From: Magnetospirillum sp. 15-1
GTDB taxonomy: Bacteria; Pseudomonadota; Alphaproteobacteria; Rhodospirillales; Magnetospirillaceae
Direction: 5' to 3'
DNA length: 64,000 nucleotides
Assembly: GCF_900184795.1 (NCBI RefSeq)
Contig: NZ_FXXN01000019.1
Location: 95,330-159,329 of the forward strand
Below the pieces are notes generated by a model, which worked only from the letters and a program-made list of their open reading frames with translations, did no database searches and was not told the origin of the DNA. The position numbers and the translations under genes are program-made. How positions within the stretch are numbered: the first letter of the stretch is position 1; every line of letters begins with the position of its first letter. Positions 1 to 10,355 of this stretch are shown piece by piece.

Positions 1-97
1 TCAATTTACCAGGGTTTTGCTTGAGCCAAAACATTAGACTTATGTCAATTAAAGTCGTCATTGTGCGCTGCAAGGTTCCGCCCCCACCCCTACCCCC

Positions 98-111
98 TTA
101 ACCAAGATCAA
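98..111 (+). promoter_or_regulatory. FNR/DNR-type box upstream of the first regulator
   Basis: The sequence TTAACCAAGATCAA fits the FNR/DNR pattern TTGAT-N4-ATCAA, with a full right half-site and three of five bases in the left. It lies about 80 bases before the start of the Crp/Fnr-type gene at 192. A site here would allow control by another member of the family or by its own product. It is a single visual match. Confidence 0.4.
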
Positions 112-191
112 GTCGCCCCGGTCTTTTTAGAGAGATGATAATGAATGTTCGGGGGCACCATCGTCTTGAGCCCCCGAAGGCGGGAGGGACG

Positions 192-872
192 ATGGATTCC
201 GACACCCTGTGCGCGATGAGGCGAAGCCGGCTGTTTTCGGCGATTCCCGCCACGGACGCTGCCGCCCTTCTGGAGGGTCACCGCACACTGACGCTGCCTG
301 ACGGCGCCCTGGTGTTCGCCGAGGGCGCCGCCGCCGACAGCCTGTTCCTGGTCCTGTCCGGTGAAATTCTGATCGACCCGTCCGCCGCATCGCCCCAGCT
401 TCGCCTGTCCGTCGGCGACACGGCCGGCGAGGAGGCGGTGCTGACCGGCGCGCCCCATGCCGCGACGGCGCGCGCCGCCGGCCCGGTCTCGCTGCTGGCC
501 ATTCCGGCCAGCCTGCTGACGACCTATCTGGAAGCCCATTTCGAGGTGGCCATCGCCATGATCTCGGCCATGGCCGGGCATCTGCGCGAGCAGGTGCGCG
601 AAATCACCGAATTGAAGATGCAGTCCACCGCCGAGCGTCTGGCCAGCTACCTGCTGGCGCTGGCCGGCGAGGTCACGGGCCGGGCGGTGGTGCGACTGCC
701 CTACGAGAAGCGGCATCTGGCCGATCACCTGGGCATGGACCCGGCGACTCTGTCGCGGGCTTTTGCTAAACTCCGCGACAAGGGTGTGGTGGCCAGCCGC
801 ACCGACAAGGTAGAGATCGCCGATGTGGCGAAGCTGAGGACCTATGGCGACAGCGCTGCGTTCACCGCCTAG
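192..872 (+). CDS. Crp/Fnr family transcriptional regulator, DNR/NNR-like
   Basis: This 226-residue protein has the Crp/Fnr layout: an N-terminal cyclic-nucleotide-binding-type beta roll (about residues 10-120), a long dimer helix with EITELKMQSTAERLASYLL, and a C-terminal winged helix containing HLADHLGMDPATLSRAFAKL. Only one cysteine lies near the N-terminus, so the FNR four-cysteine cluster is missing. That fits the DNR/NNR branch, which senses NO through haem and controls denitrification genes. I chose ATG 192 because GGGAGGG precedes it; an in-frame ATG at 135 would add 19 residues. Its position one gene before nirS supports a role in nitrite reductase control. The exact subfamily is inferred. 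Confidence 0.85.
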   Translation: MDSDTLCAMRRSRLFSAIPATDAAALLEGHRTLTLPDGALVFAEGAAADSLFLVLSGEILIDPSAASPQLRLSVGDTAGEEAVLTGAPHAATARAAGPVSLLAIPASLLTTYLEAHFEVAIAMISAMAGHLREQVREITELKMQSTAERLASYLLALAGEVTGRAVVRLPYEKRHLADHLGMDPATLSRAFAKLRDKGVVASRTDKVEIADVAKLRTYGDSAAFTA

Positions 873-1683
873 CAGACCGATGGTATCAAGGGAGTCGGGC
901 GGCCCGGCATCGTGCCCCTGCCGCCCGTCCTGCGAAGGCCCCACCGCCGATTGCGACCGGACCCTGACGACGCCGCAACGCGTCTTCAAAGGTCTGCGCA
1001 GCGCCCAGGAGGTGGTGGCCGCCCTGCCGCTGTTCGACGGCATCCTTCCCGATGTGCTGAACCGGCTGCTGGCGGATTCGGCCACCATCACCCGACGGCG
1101 CAGCACCTTGCTGTTCGGTGCCGGCGACGAGGCGGACTGCTTCTACATCGTGCTCGACGGAGCGGTGAAGCTGTTCGCCCTGGCCCAGGACGGACGGGAA
1201 AGCATCGTCGAGATCTTCGGTCCCGGCACCTCGTTCGCCGAGGCCGCCATGCTGTCCACCGGACGCTTCCCCCTGCATTCCGAGGTGATCGAGGACGCCA
1301 CCCTGATCCGGGTCGGGCGCCGCGCCTTCCTTTACACCCTTCATTCGGACCACGCCCTGGCCTATCGCATGCTGGCCGCCCTGGTGAAGTGGAACCGCCG
1401 GCTGGCGGGCGAGATTTCCGACCTCAAGGAACTGACCCCCTGGCAGCGGGTGGCCGAGTTCCTGCTGGCCCAGACCCCGGCCACCGAGGGCCGGGTCGAG
1501 GTGCTGCTGCCCTTCAACAAGGAGGTCCTGGCCAGCCGGGTGGGCATCCGCCGCGAAAGCCTGTCCAGGGTGCTGGGACGGCTGCGTGTCCTGGGGGTCC
1601 ATACTTCCGGCAACGCCGTCCGGATAGACGATGTAGACCTATTGCGCCGGGCCTGCTTCGAAGCCGGCAGCGGCCGCAACTGA
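844..1683 (+). CDS. Crp/Fnr family transcriptional regulator with N-terminal cysteine cluster
   Basis: This second Crp/Fnr-type regulator has up to 279 residues. The sensor beta roll covers about residues 55-160 (FYIVLDGAVKLF, FGPGTSFAEAAML) and the winged helix about 215-270 (LASRVGIRRESLSRVLGRLR). The N-terminal tail holds Cys24, Cys26, Cys30 and Cys37, and another cysteine sits in EADCFYIV. FNR proteins bind [4Fe-4S] through three N-terminal cysteines plus one internal cysteine, but with different spacing, so cluster binding is only a possibility. ATG 844 overlaps the upstream gene and has GAGGA close by; ATG 880 just after the upstream stop is an alternative that keeps all the cysteines. 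Probably co-transcribed with the preceding regulator. Confidence 0.85.
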   Translation: MATALRSPPSRPMVSRESGGPASCPCRPSCEGPTADCDRTLTTPQRVFKGLRSAQEVVAALPLFDGILPDVLNRLLADSATITRRRSTLLFGAGDEADCFYIVLDGAVKLFALAQDGRESIVEIFGPGTSFAEAAMLSTGRFPLHSEVIEDATLIRVGRRAFLYTLHSDHALAYRMLAALVKWNRRLAGEISDLKELTPWQRVAEFLLAQTPATEGRVEVLLPFNKEVLASRVGIRRESLSRVLGRLRVLGVHTSGNAVRIDDVDLLRRACFEAGSGRN

Positions 1684-1725
1684 GATGTGCTGAAGGCCTG
1701 CTTTCAAGAGTTTCCTCGACGGAAT

Positions 1726-1739
1726 TTGACGATAGTCAC
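1726..1739 (+). promoter_or_regulatory. FNR/DNR-type box upstream of nirS
   Basis: TTGACGATAGTCAC is a near-perfect inverted repeat (TTGAC-N4-GTCAc) of the FNR/DNR type. A class II activator position, centre at -41.5, would put the transcription start near 1774, about 80 bases before the nirS ATG. Two genes for regulators of the matching family lie immediately upstream. Confidence 0.6.
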
Positions 1740-1826
1740 ATTCACAACGTCCCTGGAAGCCCATTGTGCCCGGACCTTTAGTGCTTTGGCCGGCGGTTCC
1801 TTCTGGGTCTCCCGGCTACGGTGTAG

Positions 1827-3479
<1,653 letters not shown>

Positions 3480-3504
3480 GACACTTTAGAACTCCACCCT
3501 ACGC

Positions 3505-3538
3505 CCCCGGGGATCCCATGATCCCCGGGGATTTTTTT
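3505..3538 (+). terminator. Rho-independent terminator of nirS
   Basis: A perfect 11-bp stem (3505-3515 with 3520-3530, loop CCAT) is followed by seven T residues. It begins 25 bases after the nirS stop and should end a monocistronic message. Confidence 0.95.
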
Positions 3539-3612
3539 GCCCTTGCTCCGGGGGCGGTCCCGCTTCCGTCCGGGCACGATGGGCAAGGAGCCGCCCCCAA
3601 GGCCTGAACACG

Positions 3613-3640
3613 AAAAAGCCCCGGCCTTGCGGTCGGGGCT
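3613..3640 (-). terminator. Rho-independent terminator of the DsbA-like gene
   Basis: AGCCCCGGCC (3617-3626) pairs with GGTCGGGGCT (3631-3640) with one wobble pair and a four-base loop. On the minus strand the stem is followed by TTTTT. It lies 31 bases past the stop of the minus-strand thioredoxin-fold gene. Confidence 0.85.
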
Positions 3641-3670
3641 TTCGCCGTCGGTAACGGTGAAGCGATGGGC

Positions 3671-4441
3671 TCAGCCGCCCTGCTTGGGCGCCGAGCGACG
3701 CGCCGCATCCATCAACTGCTTCAGGGTCTGCTGGTCGAGAGCGCTGGAAATGACGCGGTCGCCGACGATGAAGGTGGGCGTGCCGCCGATGTCCAGGGAA
3801 CGGGCCAGATCGAAATTCTTCTTCAGCTGCTTCTCGATTTCGGCGCCGCCGATATCCTTCTTCAACTGCTCGATATTGAAGCCCTGCTCGCCGGCGATCT
3901 TGTAGATGGCCTTCTCGTCGAGGCGGCCGCGGAACTTCATGAAGGCGCGGTGGATGTCGTCGTACTTGGCCTGGCTCTGGGCCTTGGCCACCAGGGCGAC
4001 ACGCGACGCCAGCACCGAATCCGGCCCGAGGATCGGGTATTCCTTGACCACCACGCGGACCTTGCCGTCGGCCTTGACCGCCTCCCACAGGGGATCGAAG
4101 GCCTGCTTGCAGAAGCCGCAATTGTAATCCATGAACTCGACCAGGGTGAGGTCGCCCTTGAGATTGCCCCCCTGGGGGTCCTCCGGCGCCTTGAAGATCT
4201 CGTCCTTGCGGGCCTCCAGCATCTTGTGGGCGTCGGCTTCGGCCTGGGCGCGCATCTTCTCGCGCAGCGCCTCCAGGGCCTCGCCCAACACCTCGGGATG
4301 CTCCATGAGGTAGTCGCGCACCACCTTCTTGACCGCCTCGGCCTGCTTGGGAGTCAGCGGAACCTCCTGGGCGGTGGCCGGCAGGGAAGCAAGGGCAAGG
4401 CCGGACACCATCAGGGCGGCGGCGAAAGTCTTGGCGATCAT
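3671..4441 (-). CDS. DsbA-family thiol:disulfide oxidoreductase, exported
   Basis: This 256-residue protein starts with a signal peptide (MIAKTFAAALMVSGLALASL, cleavage near residue 24). An acidic and helical spacer follows, then a DsbA/BdbD-type thioredoxin fold. The redox motif CGFC is at Cys108-Cys111 in FMDYNCGFCKQAF, and GGTPTFIVG supplies the cis-proline loop. Such proteins form or shuffle disulfides in periplasmic proteins. I placed the start at the ATG that opens the signal peptide, behind GAGGG; an upstream in-frame ATG would add 22 residues of poor signal-peptide character. It is transcribed after the M48 protease gene with a 69-base gap. The N-terminal helical region resembles ScsC/BdbD-like proteins. 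Confidence 0.9.
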   Translation of the reverse strand: MIAKTFAAALMVSGLALASLPATAQEVPLTPKQAEAVKKVVRDYLMEHPEVLGEALEALREKMRAQAEADAHKMLEARKDEIFKAPEDPQGGNLKGDLTLVEFMDYNCGFCKQAFDPLWEAVKADGKVRVVVKEYPILGPDSVLASRVALVAKAQSQAKYDDIHRAFMKFRGRLDEKAIYKIAGEQGFNIEQLKKDIGGAEIEKQLKKNFDLARSLDIGGTPTFIVGDRVISSALDQQTLKQLMDAARRSAPKQGG

Positions 4442-4510
4442 TGGCAAAGGACCCTCAAGAGGCGGAATGATGGCGGGCATATTGGCCGAAGCGGCACCGG
4501 GGGGCAAGGG

Positions 4511-5881
4511 CTACCACCACTTGCGGGACCGGTCGCGGTCGGCCTTGACCTGGGAGGCGCGCTCCTTGATGTCCTGGATGCGCAGCCACACCGATCCCTG
4601 CTTGCCCAGCAACTGCTCCGCCTTGTTGGCGTGGAACAGCGCCTCGGACAGCTTGCCGGCCAGCATGTAGTGCTCGGCCAGGGCGTAGGCGGCCATGCCT
4701 TCCTTGCCGTCGCGGCCGAAGGCGATGGCCAGTTGCTGCCAGGCGAACAGGTCCTCGGGCTCGCGGTTGACGGCGGCGGTGAGATGGGTCTCCGCCTCGA
4801 CCAGTTTCGAGGCATCCTCCGACTCGATCAGAATCTGGCCCAGGGCGATGCGCAGCAGGGCGTTGTCGGGCAGCAGGCCGACCGCCTTGCGGTAGGGCTC
4901 GATGGCCTCGGCGCCCCGGGCGTTCTCGAACAGCATCTGGCCCTTCAGCTCCCAGAAATATGGATCGTTGGGCCGCTCCTTGATCAGCCCGTCGATCAGC
5001 CCCAGTGCCATGGTCAGGTCGGGCTTGCGATAGGCGGCGACGGCGCGGGCATAGCGCGCCTCGATGCTGGTGTCCGTCTCCTTGTAGCGCTGGAAGGTGC
5101 GGATGGGCGGCTCGATGAAGGCGAACAGCTTGGCCTTCATGCGCCGGTGCATCTCGATCCATTCCGGCGGCCAGGGGGTCTTGGCATAGGGGGAAAGATC
5201 CACGGCGTTCCGCACGAAGGCAACGCGGTCACGGGTCAGCGGATGGGTTCGCACATAGGGGTCCTGGCGCGCCGAGACCAGGGCCTCCTGGTCGCCCAGG
5301 ATCTCGAAGAACTCCACCAGCCCCCGGCCCGACTGATGGGTATCGTCGAGGAAACGCATGGCCATCTGGTCGGCCTGTTGCTCCTGGCTGCGCGAGAAGG
5401 CCAGCAGATTGCGCATGGCCAGCTCGTTGCCGCCCAGGGCCATGGCCATGGCCGCGTCGCCGCGTCCCGAGGCGGCACCGGCCGCCGCAGCCAGGAGGGT
5501 GGCGAGAATGGCCTCGGTCGAGGCATTGGCCATGGCATCGGTGCTGCGGATCAGGTGACCGCCGGCGATGTGGCCGGTTTCGTGGGCCATCACGCCGATC
5601 AGTTGGCCGGGATTCTCGGAGCGGATCAGCAGGCCGGTGTGGAAGAAGATGTTCTGGCCGCCGGCCACATAGGCATTCAGCGTCGGGTCGATGATCAGAT
5701 TGATGCGAATCGCCGCCGGGTCCAATCCCGCCGCCTGAAAAATTGGCGTCCCGAAAGTTCGGATGGTATTTTCCACCTCCGCATCACGGATGAACTGCCG
5801 CCTGGGCTGGGATTGGGCCAAGGTGGGCGGCGTCGAAGCGACCAACAGGAACGTCACCAGAAGGATTATGCGCGTGAGCAA
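4511..5881 (-). CDS. M48-family periplasmic metalloprotease with TPR domain (BepA-like)
   Basis: The 456-residue product has a signal peptide (LTRIILLVTFLLVASTPPTLA), a zinc-metallopeptidase domain with HETGH at His100-His104, and a C-terminal helical TPR region (about 290-450). BepA/YfgC proteins of this build act in outer-membrane protein quality control. I chose a TTG start at 5881 because GAGGAG lies six bases upstream and the next codons form the signal peptide; an ATG at 5926 would put an acidic stretch before it. The 5' end overlaps the divergent lipoprotein gene. Family assignment is firm, substrate unknown. Confidence 0.88.
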   Translation of the reverse strand: MLTRIILLVTFLLVASTPPTLAQSQPRRQFIRDAEVENTIRTFGTPIFQAAGLDPAAIRINLIIDPTLNAYVAGGQNIFFHTGLLIRSENPGQLIGVMAHETGHIAGGHLIRSTDAMANASTEAILATLLAAAAGAASGRGDAAMAMALGGNELAMRNLLAFSRSQEQQADQMAMRFLDDTHQSGRGLVEFFEILGDQEALVSARQDPYVRTHPLTRDRVAFVRNAVDLSPYAKTPWPPEWIEMHRRMKAKLFAFIEPPIRTFQRYKETDTSIEARYARAVAAYRKPDLTMALGLIDGLIKERPNDPYFWELKGQMLFENARGAEAIEPYRKAVGLLPDNALLRIALGQILIESEDASKLVEAETHLTAAVNREPEDLFAWQQLAIAFGRDGKEGMAAYALAEHYMLAGKLSEALFHANKAEQLLGKQGSVWLRIQDIKERASQVKADRDRSRKWW

Positions 5882-7511
5882 GGAAGTCTCCTCATCGGTC
5901 AATTCGTCGCGCGGCCCCCGCTCCATCCACTCCAGAGCCGCCATCGCCCTGGCCGCCCTGGCGATTCCGGCGCTCACCGCCTGCGGCGATCCTTCGCGCC
6001 CCGTCGGCCAGGTGGGCCATGTCACGGGCTTCGGCGGCATGGTCGCCGTGGATGAGCCCAGGGCCGCCATACTGGGCCGCGACGTGCTGTCGGCGGGCGG
6101 CACCGCCGCCGATGCCGCCACCGCCATCTACTTCACCCTGGCGGTTACCTATCCGTCCACCGCCAGCCTGGGGGGCGGCGGTACCTGCATAGTACATGAT
6201 AGCGGCAAAAAGAAGACGGAAGTCATCGATTTCCCCGCCATCGCCTCGACCTTGTCCGGCCCCCTTCCCTCGGCGGTGCCGGCCAATCCCCGCGGCTTCT
6301 TCGCCCTGCACGCCAAATACGGCAGGTTGCGCTGGGAAAGCCTGCTGACCGAACCCGAGCGGCTGGCGCGCAGCGGCGTCCCCGTGTCGCGCGCCCTGGC
6401 CAACGATCTGGCGCGCGGCCTGCCCGTCATCGGCCGCGATCCGGTGGCCCGCGCCATCTTCATGCGCGCCGACGGCTCGGTGCTGCGCGAGGGCGACGTG
6501 ATGCAGCAGCCCCAGTTGGCCGGCATGATCTCGACGCTTCGCCACAACACCGGCAATTTCTATGTGGGCCCCCAGGCCCGCGAGCTGATCAAGGCGGTGC
6601 AGGCGGCGGGCGGCACCTTGTCGCTGGATGACCTGCGCGATATCCGCCCCACCTGGCGCGACGCCGTCGCGGTCAAGGTGGACAGCGACACCGCCTGGTT
6701 CGCCCCGCCGCCGTCGGCGGGCAGCACCATGGCGGCCCAACTGGTGGCGGCCCTGTGGCCGCGCTGGAGCGATGCCGACGCGGCCGAGCGGCCCCATCTG
6801 CTGGCCGAGACCTCGGCGCGGGCCTTCGGCGAGCGGGCCCGCTGGATGCGTCCCACCGGCTGGAGCGACGAGGCTCCGGCCTCCCTGGTGGCGGATTCGC
6901 GCATCGCGGCCATGATGAGCGGCTATGCCGCCGACCGCCATCAGCCGGTGACCAATGTCCCCACGCCGCCCACCGACAGCCAGTCGGGCACCGCCTTCGC
7001 CGTGCTGGATGCCGACGGAACGGCGGTGGCGTGCAGCGTCACCAGCCACGGCCTGTTCGGCAACGGCCGCATGGCGCCCGGCACCGGCATCATGCTGTCG
7101 GGAGTTCCCGGCCTCAACGGGCCGCCGGCCACCGCCGTGATGCTGAGCACCAACACCTACAACGGAGCCATCCACTTTATCGGCGCCGCCTCGGGCGGCG
7201 GCACCTCCGCCCTGGCCCTGACCCAGAGTTTCCTGGGGGTCGCCAAGGATAACAAGCCGCTGTCCGACGCCCTGGCCCAGCCGCGCCTGGTCCATGCCGG
7301 CAATCCCGACGCCGTCTTCGTCGAGACCGGTTCCATCACCCTGGACCCGGCCCCGCTGCAGAGTCGCGGCCACCAGATCAGCGCCACCCCCATGCCCAGC
7401 CGCGTGGAGGCCATCTATTGCCCTCTGGGTTTCAAGAACTCCGAGGGCTGCGACATGGCCACCGACCCGCGCGGCTTCGGTCTGGCCACCGTGGCGGGCA
7501 AGAAGGAATGA
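5868..7511 (+). CDS. gamma-glutamyltransferase-like lipoprotein, possibly inactive
   Basis: About 547 residues with a lipoprotein signal (AIALAALAIPALTAC) and a gamma-glutamyltranspeptidase fold: VDEPRAAILGRDVLSAGGTAADAA near the N-terminus and a small-subunit region from about residue 380. Normal enzymes self-cleave before a threonine in TTHYSVVDKDG. Here the matching segment reads SGTAFAVLDADG, so by hand alignment the nucleophile position appears to be Gly. The GSPGG-type loop appears as GAASGGG. The start is ATG 5868 or GTG 5874, with AGAAGG just before; no later start keeps the signal peptide. The gene overlaps the divergent protease gene at its 5' end and the aminotransferase by ATGA at its 3' end. 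Confidence 0.82.
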   Translation: MRVSKEVSSSVNSSRGPRSIHSRAAIALAALAIPALTACGDPSRPVGQVGHVTGFGGMVAVDEPRAAILGRDVLSAGGTAADAATAIYFTLAVTYPSTASLGGGGTCIVHDSGKKKTEVIDFPAIASTLSGPLPSAVPANPRGFFALHAKYGRLRWESLLTEPERLARSGVPVSRALANDLARGLPVIGRDPVARAIFMRADGSVLREGDVMQQPQLAGMISTLRHNTGNFYVGPQARELIKAVQAAGGTLSLDDLRDIRPTWRDAVAVKVDSDTAWFAPPPSAGSTMAAQLVAALWPRWSDADAAERPHLLAETSARAFGERARWMRPTGWSDEAPASLVADSRIAAMMSGYAADRHQPVTNVPTPPTDSQSGTAFAVLDADGTAVACSVTSHGLFGNGRMAPGTGIMLSGVPGLNGPPATAVMLSTNTYNGAIHFIGAASGGGTSALALTQSFLGVAKDNKPLSDALAQPRLVHAGNPDAVFVETGSITLDPAPLQSRGHQISATPMPSRVEAIYCPLGFKNSEGCDMATDPRGFGLATVAGKKE

Positions 7512-8662
7512 GCTTCAAGGCCGCCCAGCGCGGCGCCATCGCCCCCTTCATCGTCATGGACGTGATGCGGGCGGCCGCCGCGCGCGAGGCCGGGGGCGCC
7601 GACGTGATCCACCTGGAAGTGGGCCAGCCCTCGGGCCAGGCACCGCCCAAGGTGCTGGAGGCGGCGGCCCGCGCCGTCAGGACCGAGCCCCTGGGCTATA
7701 CCCTGGCGCTGGGCCGCGATTCCCTGCGCGAGCGGATCGCCCGCCACTATCGCCAGACCTACGGCGTCTCGGTGCCGCCCGAGCGCATCTGCGTCACCAC
7801 CGGATCGTCGGCCGGCTTCCTGCTGGCCTTCCTGGCCGCCTTCGATCCCGGCGACCGGGTGGCGGTAGCCGCGCCGGGCTATCCCGCCTATCGCAACATC
7901 CTGCAGGCCCTGGGGGTGGAATGCGTGCTGGTGCCGGTGGGACCGGGCAGCCGCTGGCAGATCACCGCCGGGGTTCTGGCCGGCGTCGAAGGCAAGCTGG
8001 ACGGCGTGGTGGTGGCCAGCCCCTCCAACCCCACCGGTTCCATGCTGTCGGCGCACGAGGTGGCGGAGCTGGCCGGCTGGTGCGAGTTGCACGGAGTCAG
8101 GCTGATCTCGGACGAGATCTATCACGGCATCACCTATGGCCGCCCCGCCGCCACCGTGGCCGGCATGACCGCCGCCCCCCACGCCCTGGTCATCAACAGT
8201 TTCTCGAAATACTACGCCATGACCGGCTGGCGCCTGGGCTGGATGGTGCTGCCCGAGGATCTGGCCCGCTCGGTGGAGTGCCTGACCCAGAACCTCTACA
8301 TCTCGCCGCCCACCCTGTCCCAGGTGGCGGCCGAGACGGTGTTCGACTGCATCGATGAGCTGGAGGCCCGCGTCGCCGCCTACCGCGCCAACCGCGATAT
8401 CCTGCTGGCCGAGTTGCCGGGAGCGGGCTTTGACCGCCTGGCGCCGTCGGACGGGGCCTTCTATCTTTATGCCGACGTGTCGGAACTGACCAATGACAGC
8501 GCGGAATTCTGCGCCCGCATGCTGGCCGAGACCGGCGTGGCCTGCACGCCCGGCATCGATTTCGATCCGTTGGAGGGCACCCGGACCCTACGCTTTTCCT
8601 ATGCCGGCTCGGCCGCCCACATGGCCGAGGCGGCAAAGCGGCTGAAGGCGTGGCGGCGATAG
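7508..8662 (+). CDS. class I/II pyridoxal-phosphate aminotransferase
   Basis: A 384-residue fold-type I aminotransferase. The PLP lysine is Lys234 in NSFSKYYAMTGWRLGW; SPSNPTG and SDEIYHG supply cofactor contacts, and FSYAGS near the C-terminus is a typical carboxylate-binding region. ATG 7508 overlaps the upstream stop (ATGA) and has AGAAGG in front, so translation is probably coupled to the gamma-glutamyltransferase-like gene. The pairing hints at linked amino-acid or peptide metabolism. The substrate cannot be told from sequence. Confidence 0.92.
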   Translation: MSFKAAQRGAIAPFIVMDVMRAAAAREAGGADVIHLEVGQPSGQAPPKVLEAAARAVRTEPLGYTLALGRDSLRERIARHYRQTYGVSVPPERICVTTGSSAGFLLAFLAAFDPGDRVAVAAPGYPAYRNILQALGVECVLVPVGPGSRWQITAGVLAGVEGKLDGVVVASPSNPTGSMLSAHEVAELAGWCELHGVRLISDEIYHGITYGRPAATVAGMTAAPHALVINSFSKYYAMTGWRLGWMVLPEDLARSVECLTQNLYISPPTLSQVAAETVFDCIDELEARVAAYRANRDILLAELPGAGFDRLAPSDGAFYLYADVSELTNDSAEFCARMLAETGVACTPGIDFDPLEGTRTLRFSYAGSAAHMAEAAKRLKAWRR

Positions 8663-8669
8663 CGCCGCC

Positions 8670-10313
8670 TCAGGTGATCAGGTCGCGCACCGTCTGGCTC
8701 ATCTCGTCGGCGGTCTTGAAGACGTTCGAGTTCACCGAATAAGCCTTCTGCGTGACGATCATCCGGGAAAACTGATCCTCGAGATTGACGTTGGAGGTCT
8801 CGATGGCCGAGGCCACGATACTGGCGCCGCTGCCCTGGTCGGTGATGGCGGCCACGGTCATGTCGCCCGCCTGCTCGGTGGCGCGGAACAGCGTGCCGGA
8901 AACGGGGTCGAGCTGGTCGGCGGACACGAAGCTCGCCACCGGAATCTGGAAAATCCGTCTGGTCTGCCCATTGTCGTAGTGGGCGACCACGCTGCCGTCG
9001 GTGCTGATTTCCACCGAATCCATGGTGCCGCTGGCAAAGCCATCCGGATCGATGGTCTTTACCTCCAGCTTGTTGGCGGGCTCGCTGGAAAACTGGGTCA
9101 GCTTGCGCAAATCCAGGGTGACGGTATTGGAGCCGGCCCCCGTTGCCGTCCAATCGACGGTAAACGTCGCGCTGGCGGGTGTGAGGAGGTTTCCAGAACC
9201 ATCGAAGGTGATGGGGATGGAGGAGCCGCAGGCGGCCCCGTCGGCGGTAAGGTTGGAGATCGAACCTTCGGCGGCCACCGGTTGGAGGCGCAAGTACCAC
9301 TGGCCATTGGCCGAATGCTCGAAGGCCATGCCCAGGTTATGGGAATTGAACGCGTTGTCATAGATGGCGGTGGTCTCGACGACCGAGGCGAACGCGGGCT
9401 TGTTGGAATTGAGATCGAGACTGGCCGTGCTCTGCAAAGTGGGACCCGCCGACCAGTCGATGGTCAAATCGGCGAATCCCGTGCCCGAGGCCGAGGTGGT
9501 CGGCGAGGTGATGACGCCGTTGGAATCCATGGTCACCGTGACCGGCGAGCCGGTAATGGTGCCGACGCTGCCACTGGCGGGATTGGCCGGCAGCGAGAAA
9601 TCCACCGTCCATGTGTCACCGTCCACCCGATTCCAGGTCATGGTCATGTCCTGGGCGGTGCCGAAACCGTCGGTGATGCTGGTGCTGTCGGTGAAGGTCT
9701 TGGTCGAACCGGTCAGGGTGGCGTTGGACGGCGCATTGGCCACCACCTGAATGGACGTGGTGGCCTGACCATCGGCCTTCTGCCCGAGATTGGCGTAAAC
9801 CGGGCTCAGAGCCGAGTTGGCGGTGATGTTTCCCAGGTTGTCGGCCTGCCACCCCATCAGGAAATTGCCTTCGGGAGTGGTGAAGTAGTTATTACCGTTG
9901 ACCGCCTTCTGGGTGAAGTTGCCCGCCCTCGTATAGAGGGTGCTGGACGACGTCAGGCTGGTCTGGGGAGCGCCGGTGCTGTCGGGCTGGCTGACGATGA
10001 AGAAGCCACGGCCGTTGATGGCCATGTCGCTCCAGGTGGTGGACGACGTGATGGTTCCCGACTTGGTGATCAGATTGCGATCCACCGGCCGCACGCCGAA
10101 GATATCCAGCCCGGTGGTGGCCGTCGCCTTGGTCGGCGAGTTATTGGTCTGGGCGGGCGAAGTATGGGTTTCCGACAGCACCGTCTTGAAAAGGGTTTCC
10201 TTTTCCTTGTAGCCGGTGGTGTTGACGTTGGCGATGTTCTGCGAGACCGAGCCCATGGCCCAGTCCATCGTCTGCATCGCCTGGCTGGCGTTGGTAAAAG
10301 CACCCCACAGCAT
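8670..10313 (-). CDS. flgE: flagellar hook protein FlgE homologue
   Basis: This 547-residue protein begins with the rod/hook N-terminal motif (SVSQNIANVNTTGYKEKETLF) and ends with the matching C-terminal helix (ETSNVNLEDQFSRMIVTQKAYSVNSNVFKTADEM, split by variable residues). The middle is Ser/Thr/Gly rich with FGVRPVDRN and NGRGFFIV in the first D1/Dc part. FlgE subunits form the curved hook that joins filament to basal body. The gene is solitary here; no other flagellar structural gene is adjacent. A sigma-54 promoter precedes it. It could be one of several hook-like paralogues. Confidence 0.9.
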   Translation of the reverse strand: MLWGAFTNASQAMQTMDWAMGSVSQNIANVNTTGYKEKETLFKTVLSETHTSPAQTNNSPTKATATTGLDIFGVRPVDRNLITKSGTITSSTTWSDMAINGRGFFIVSQPDSTGAPQTSLTSSSTLYTRAGNFTQKAVNGNNYFTTPEGNFLMGWQADNLGNITANSALSPVYANLGQKADGQATTSIQVVANAPSNATLTGSTKTFTDSTSITDGFGTAQDMTMTWNRVDGDTWTVDFSLPANPASGSVGTITGSPVTVTMDSNGVITSPTTSASGTGFADLTIDWSAGPTLQSTASLDLNSNKPAFASVVETTAIYDNAFNSHNLGMAFEHSANGQWYLRLQPVAAEGSISNLTADGAACGSSIPITFDGSGNLLTPASATFTVDWTATGAGSNTVTLDLRKLTQFSSEPANKLEVKTIDPDGFASGTMDSVEISTDGSVVAHYDNGQTRRIFQIPVASFVSADQLDPVSGTLFRATEQAGDMTVAAITDQGSGASIVASAIETSNVNLEDQFSRMIVTQKAYSVNSNVFKTADEMSQTVRDLIT

Positions 10314-10355
10314 CGTCGCCTCCGTTTACGACGGGCATTGATCCGCCTAGGTATT

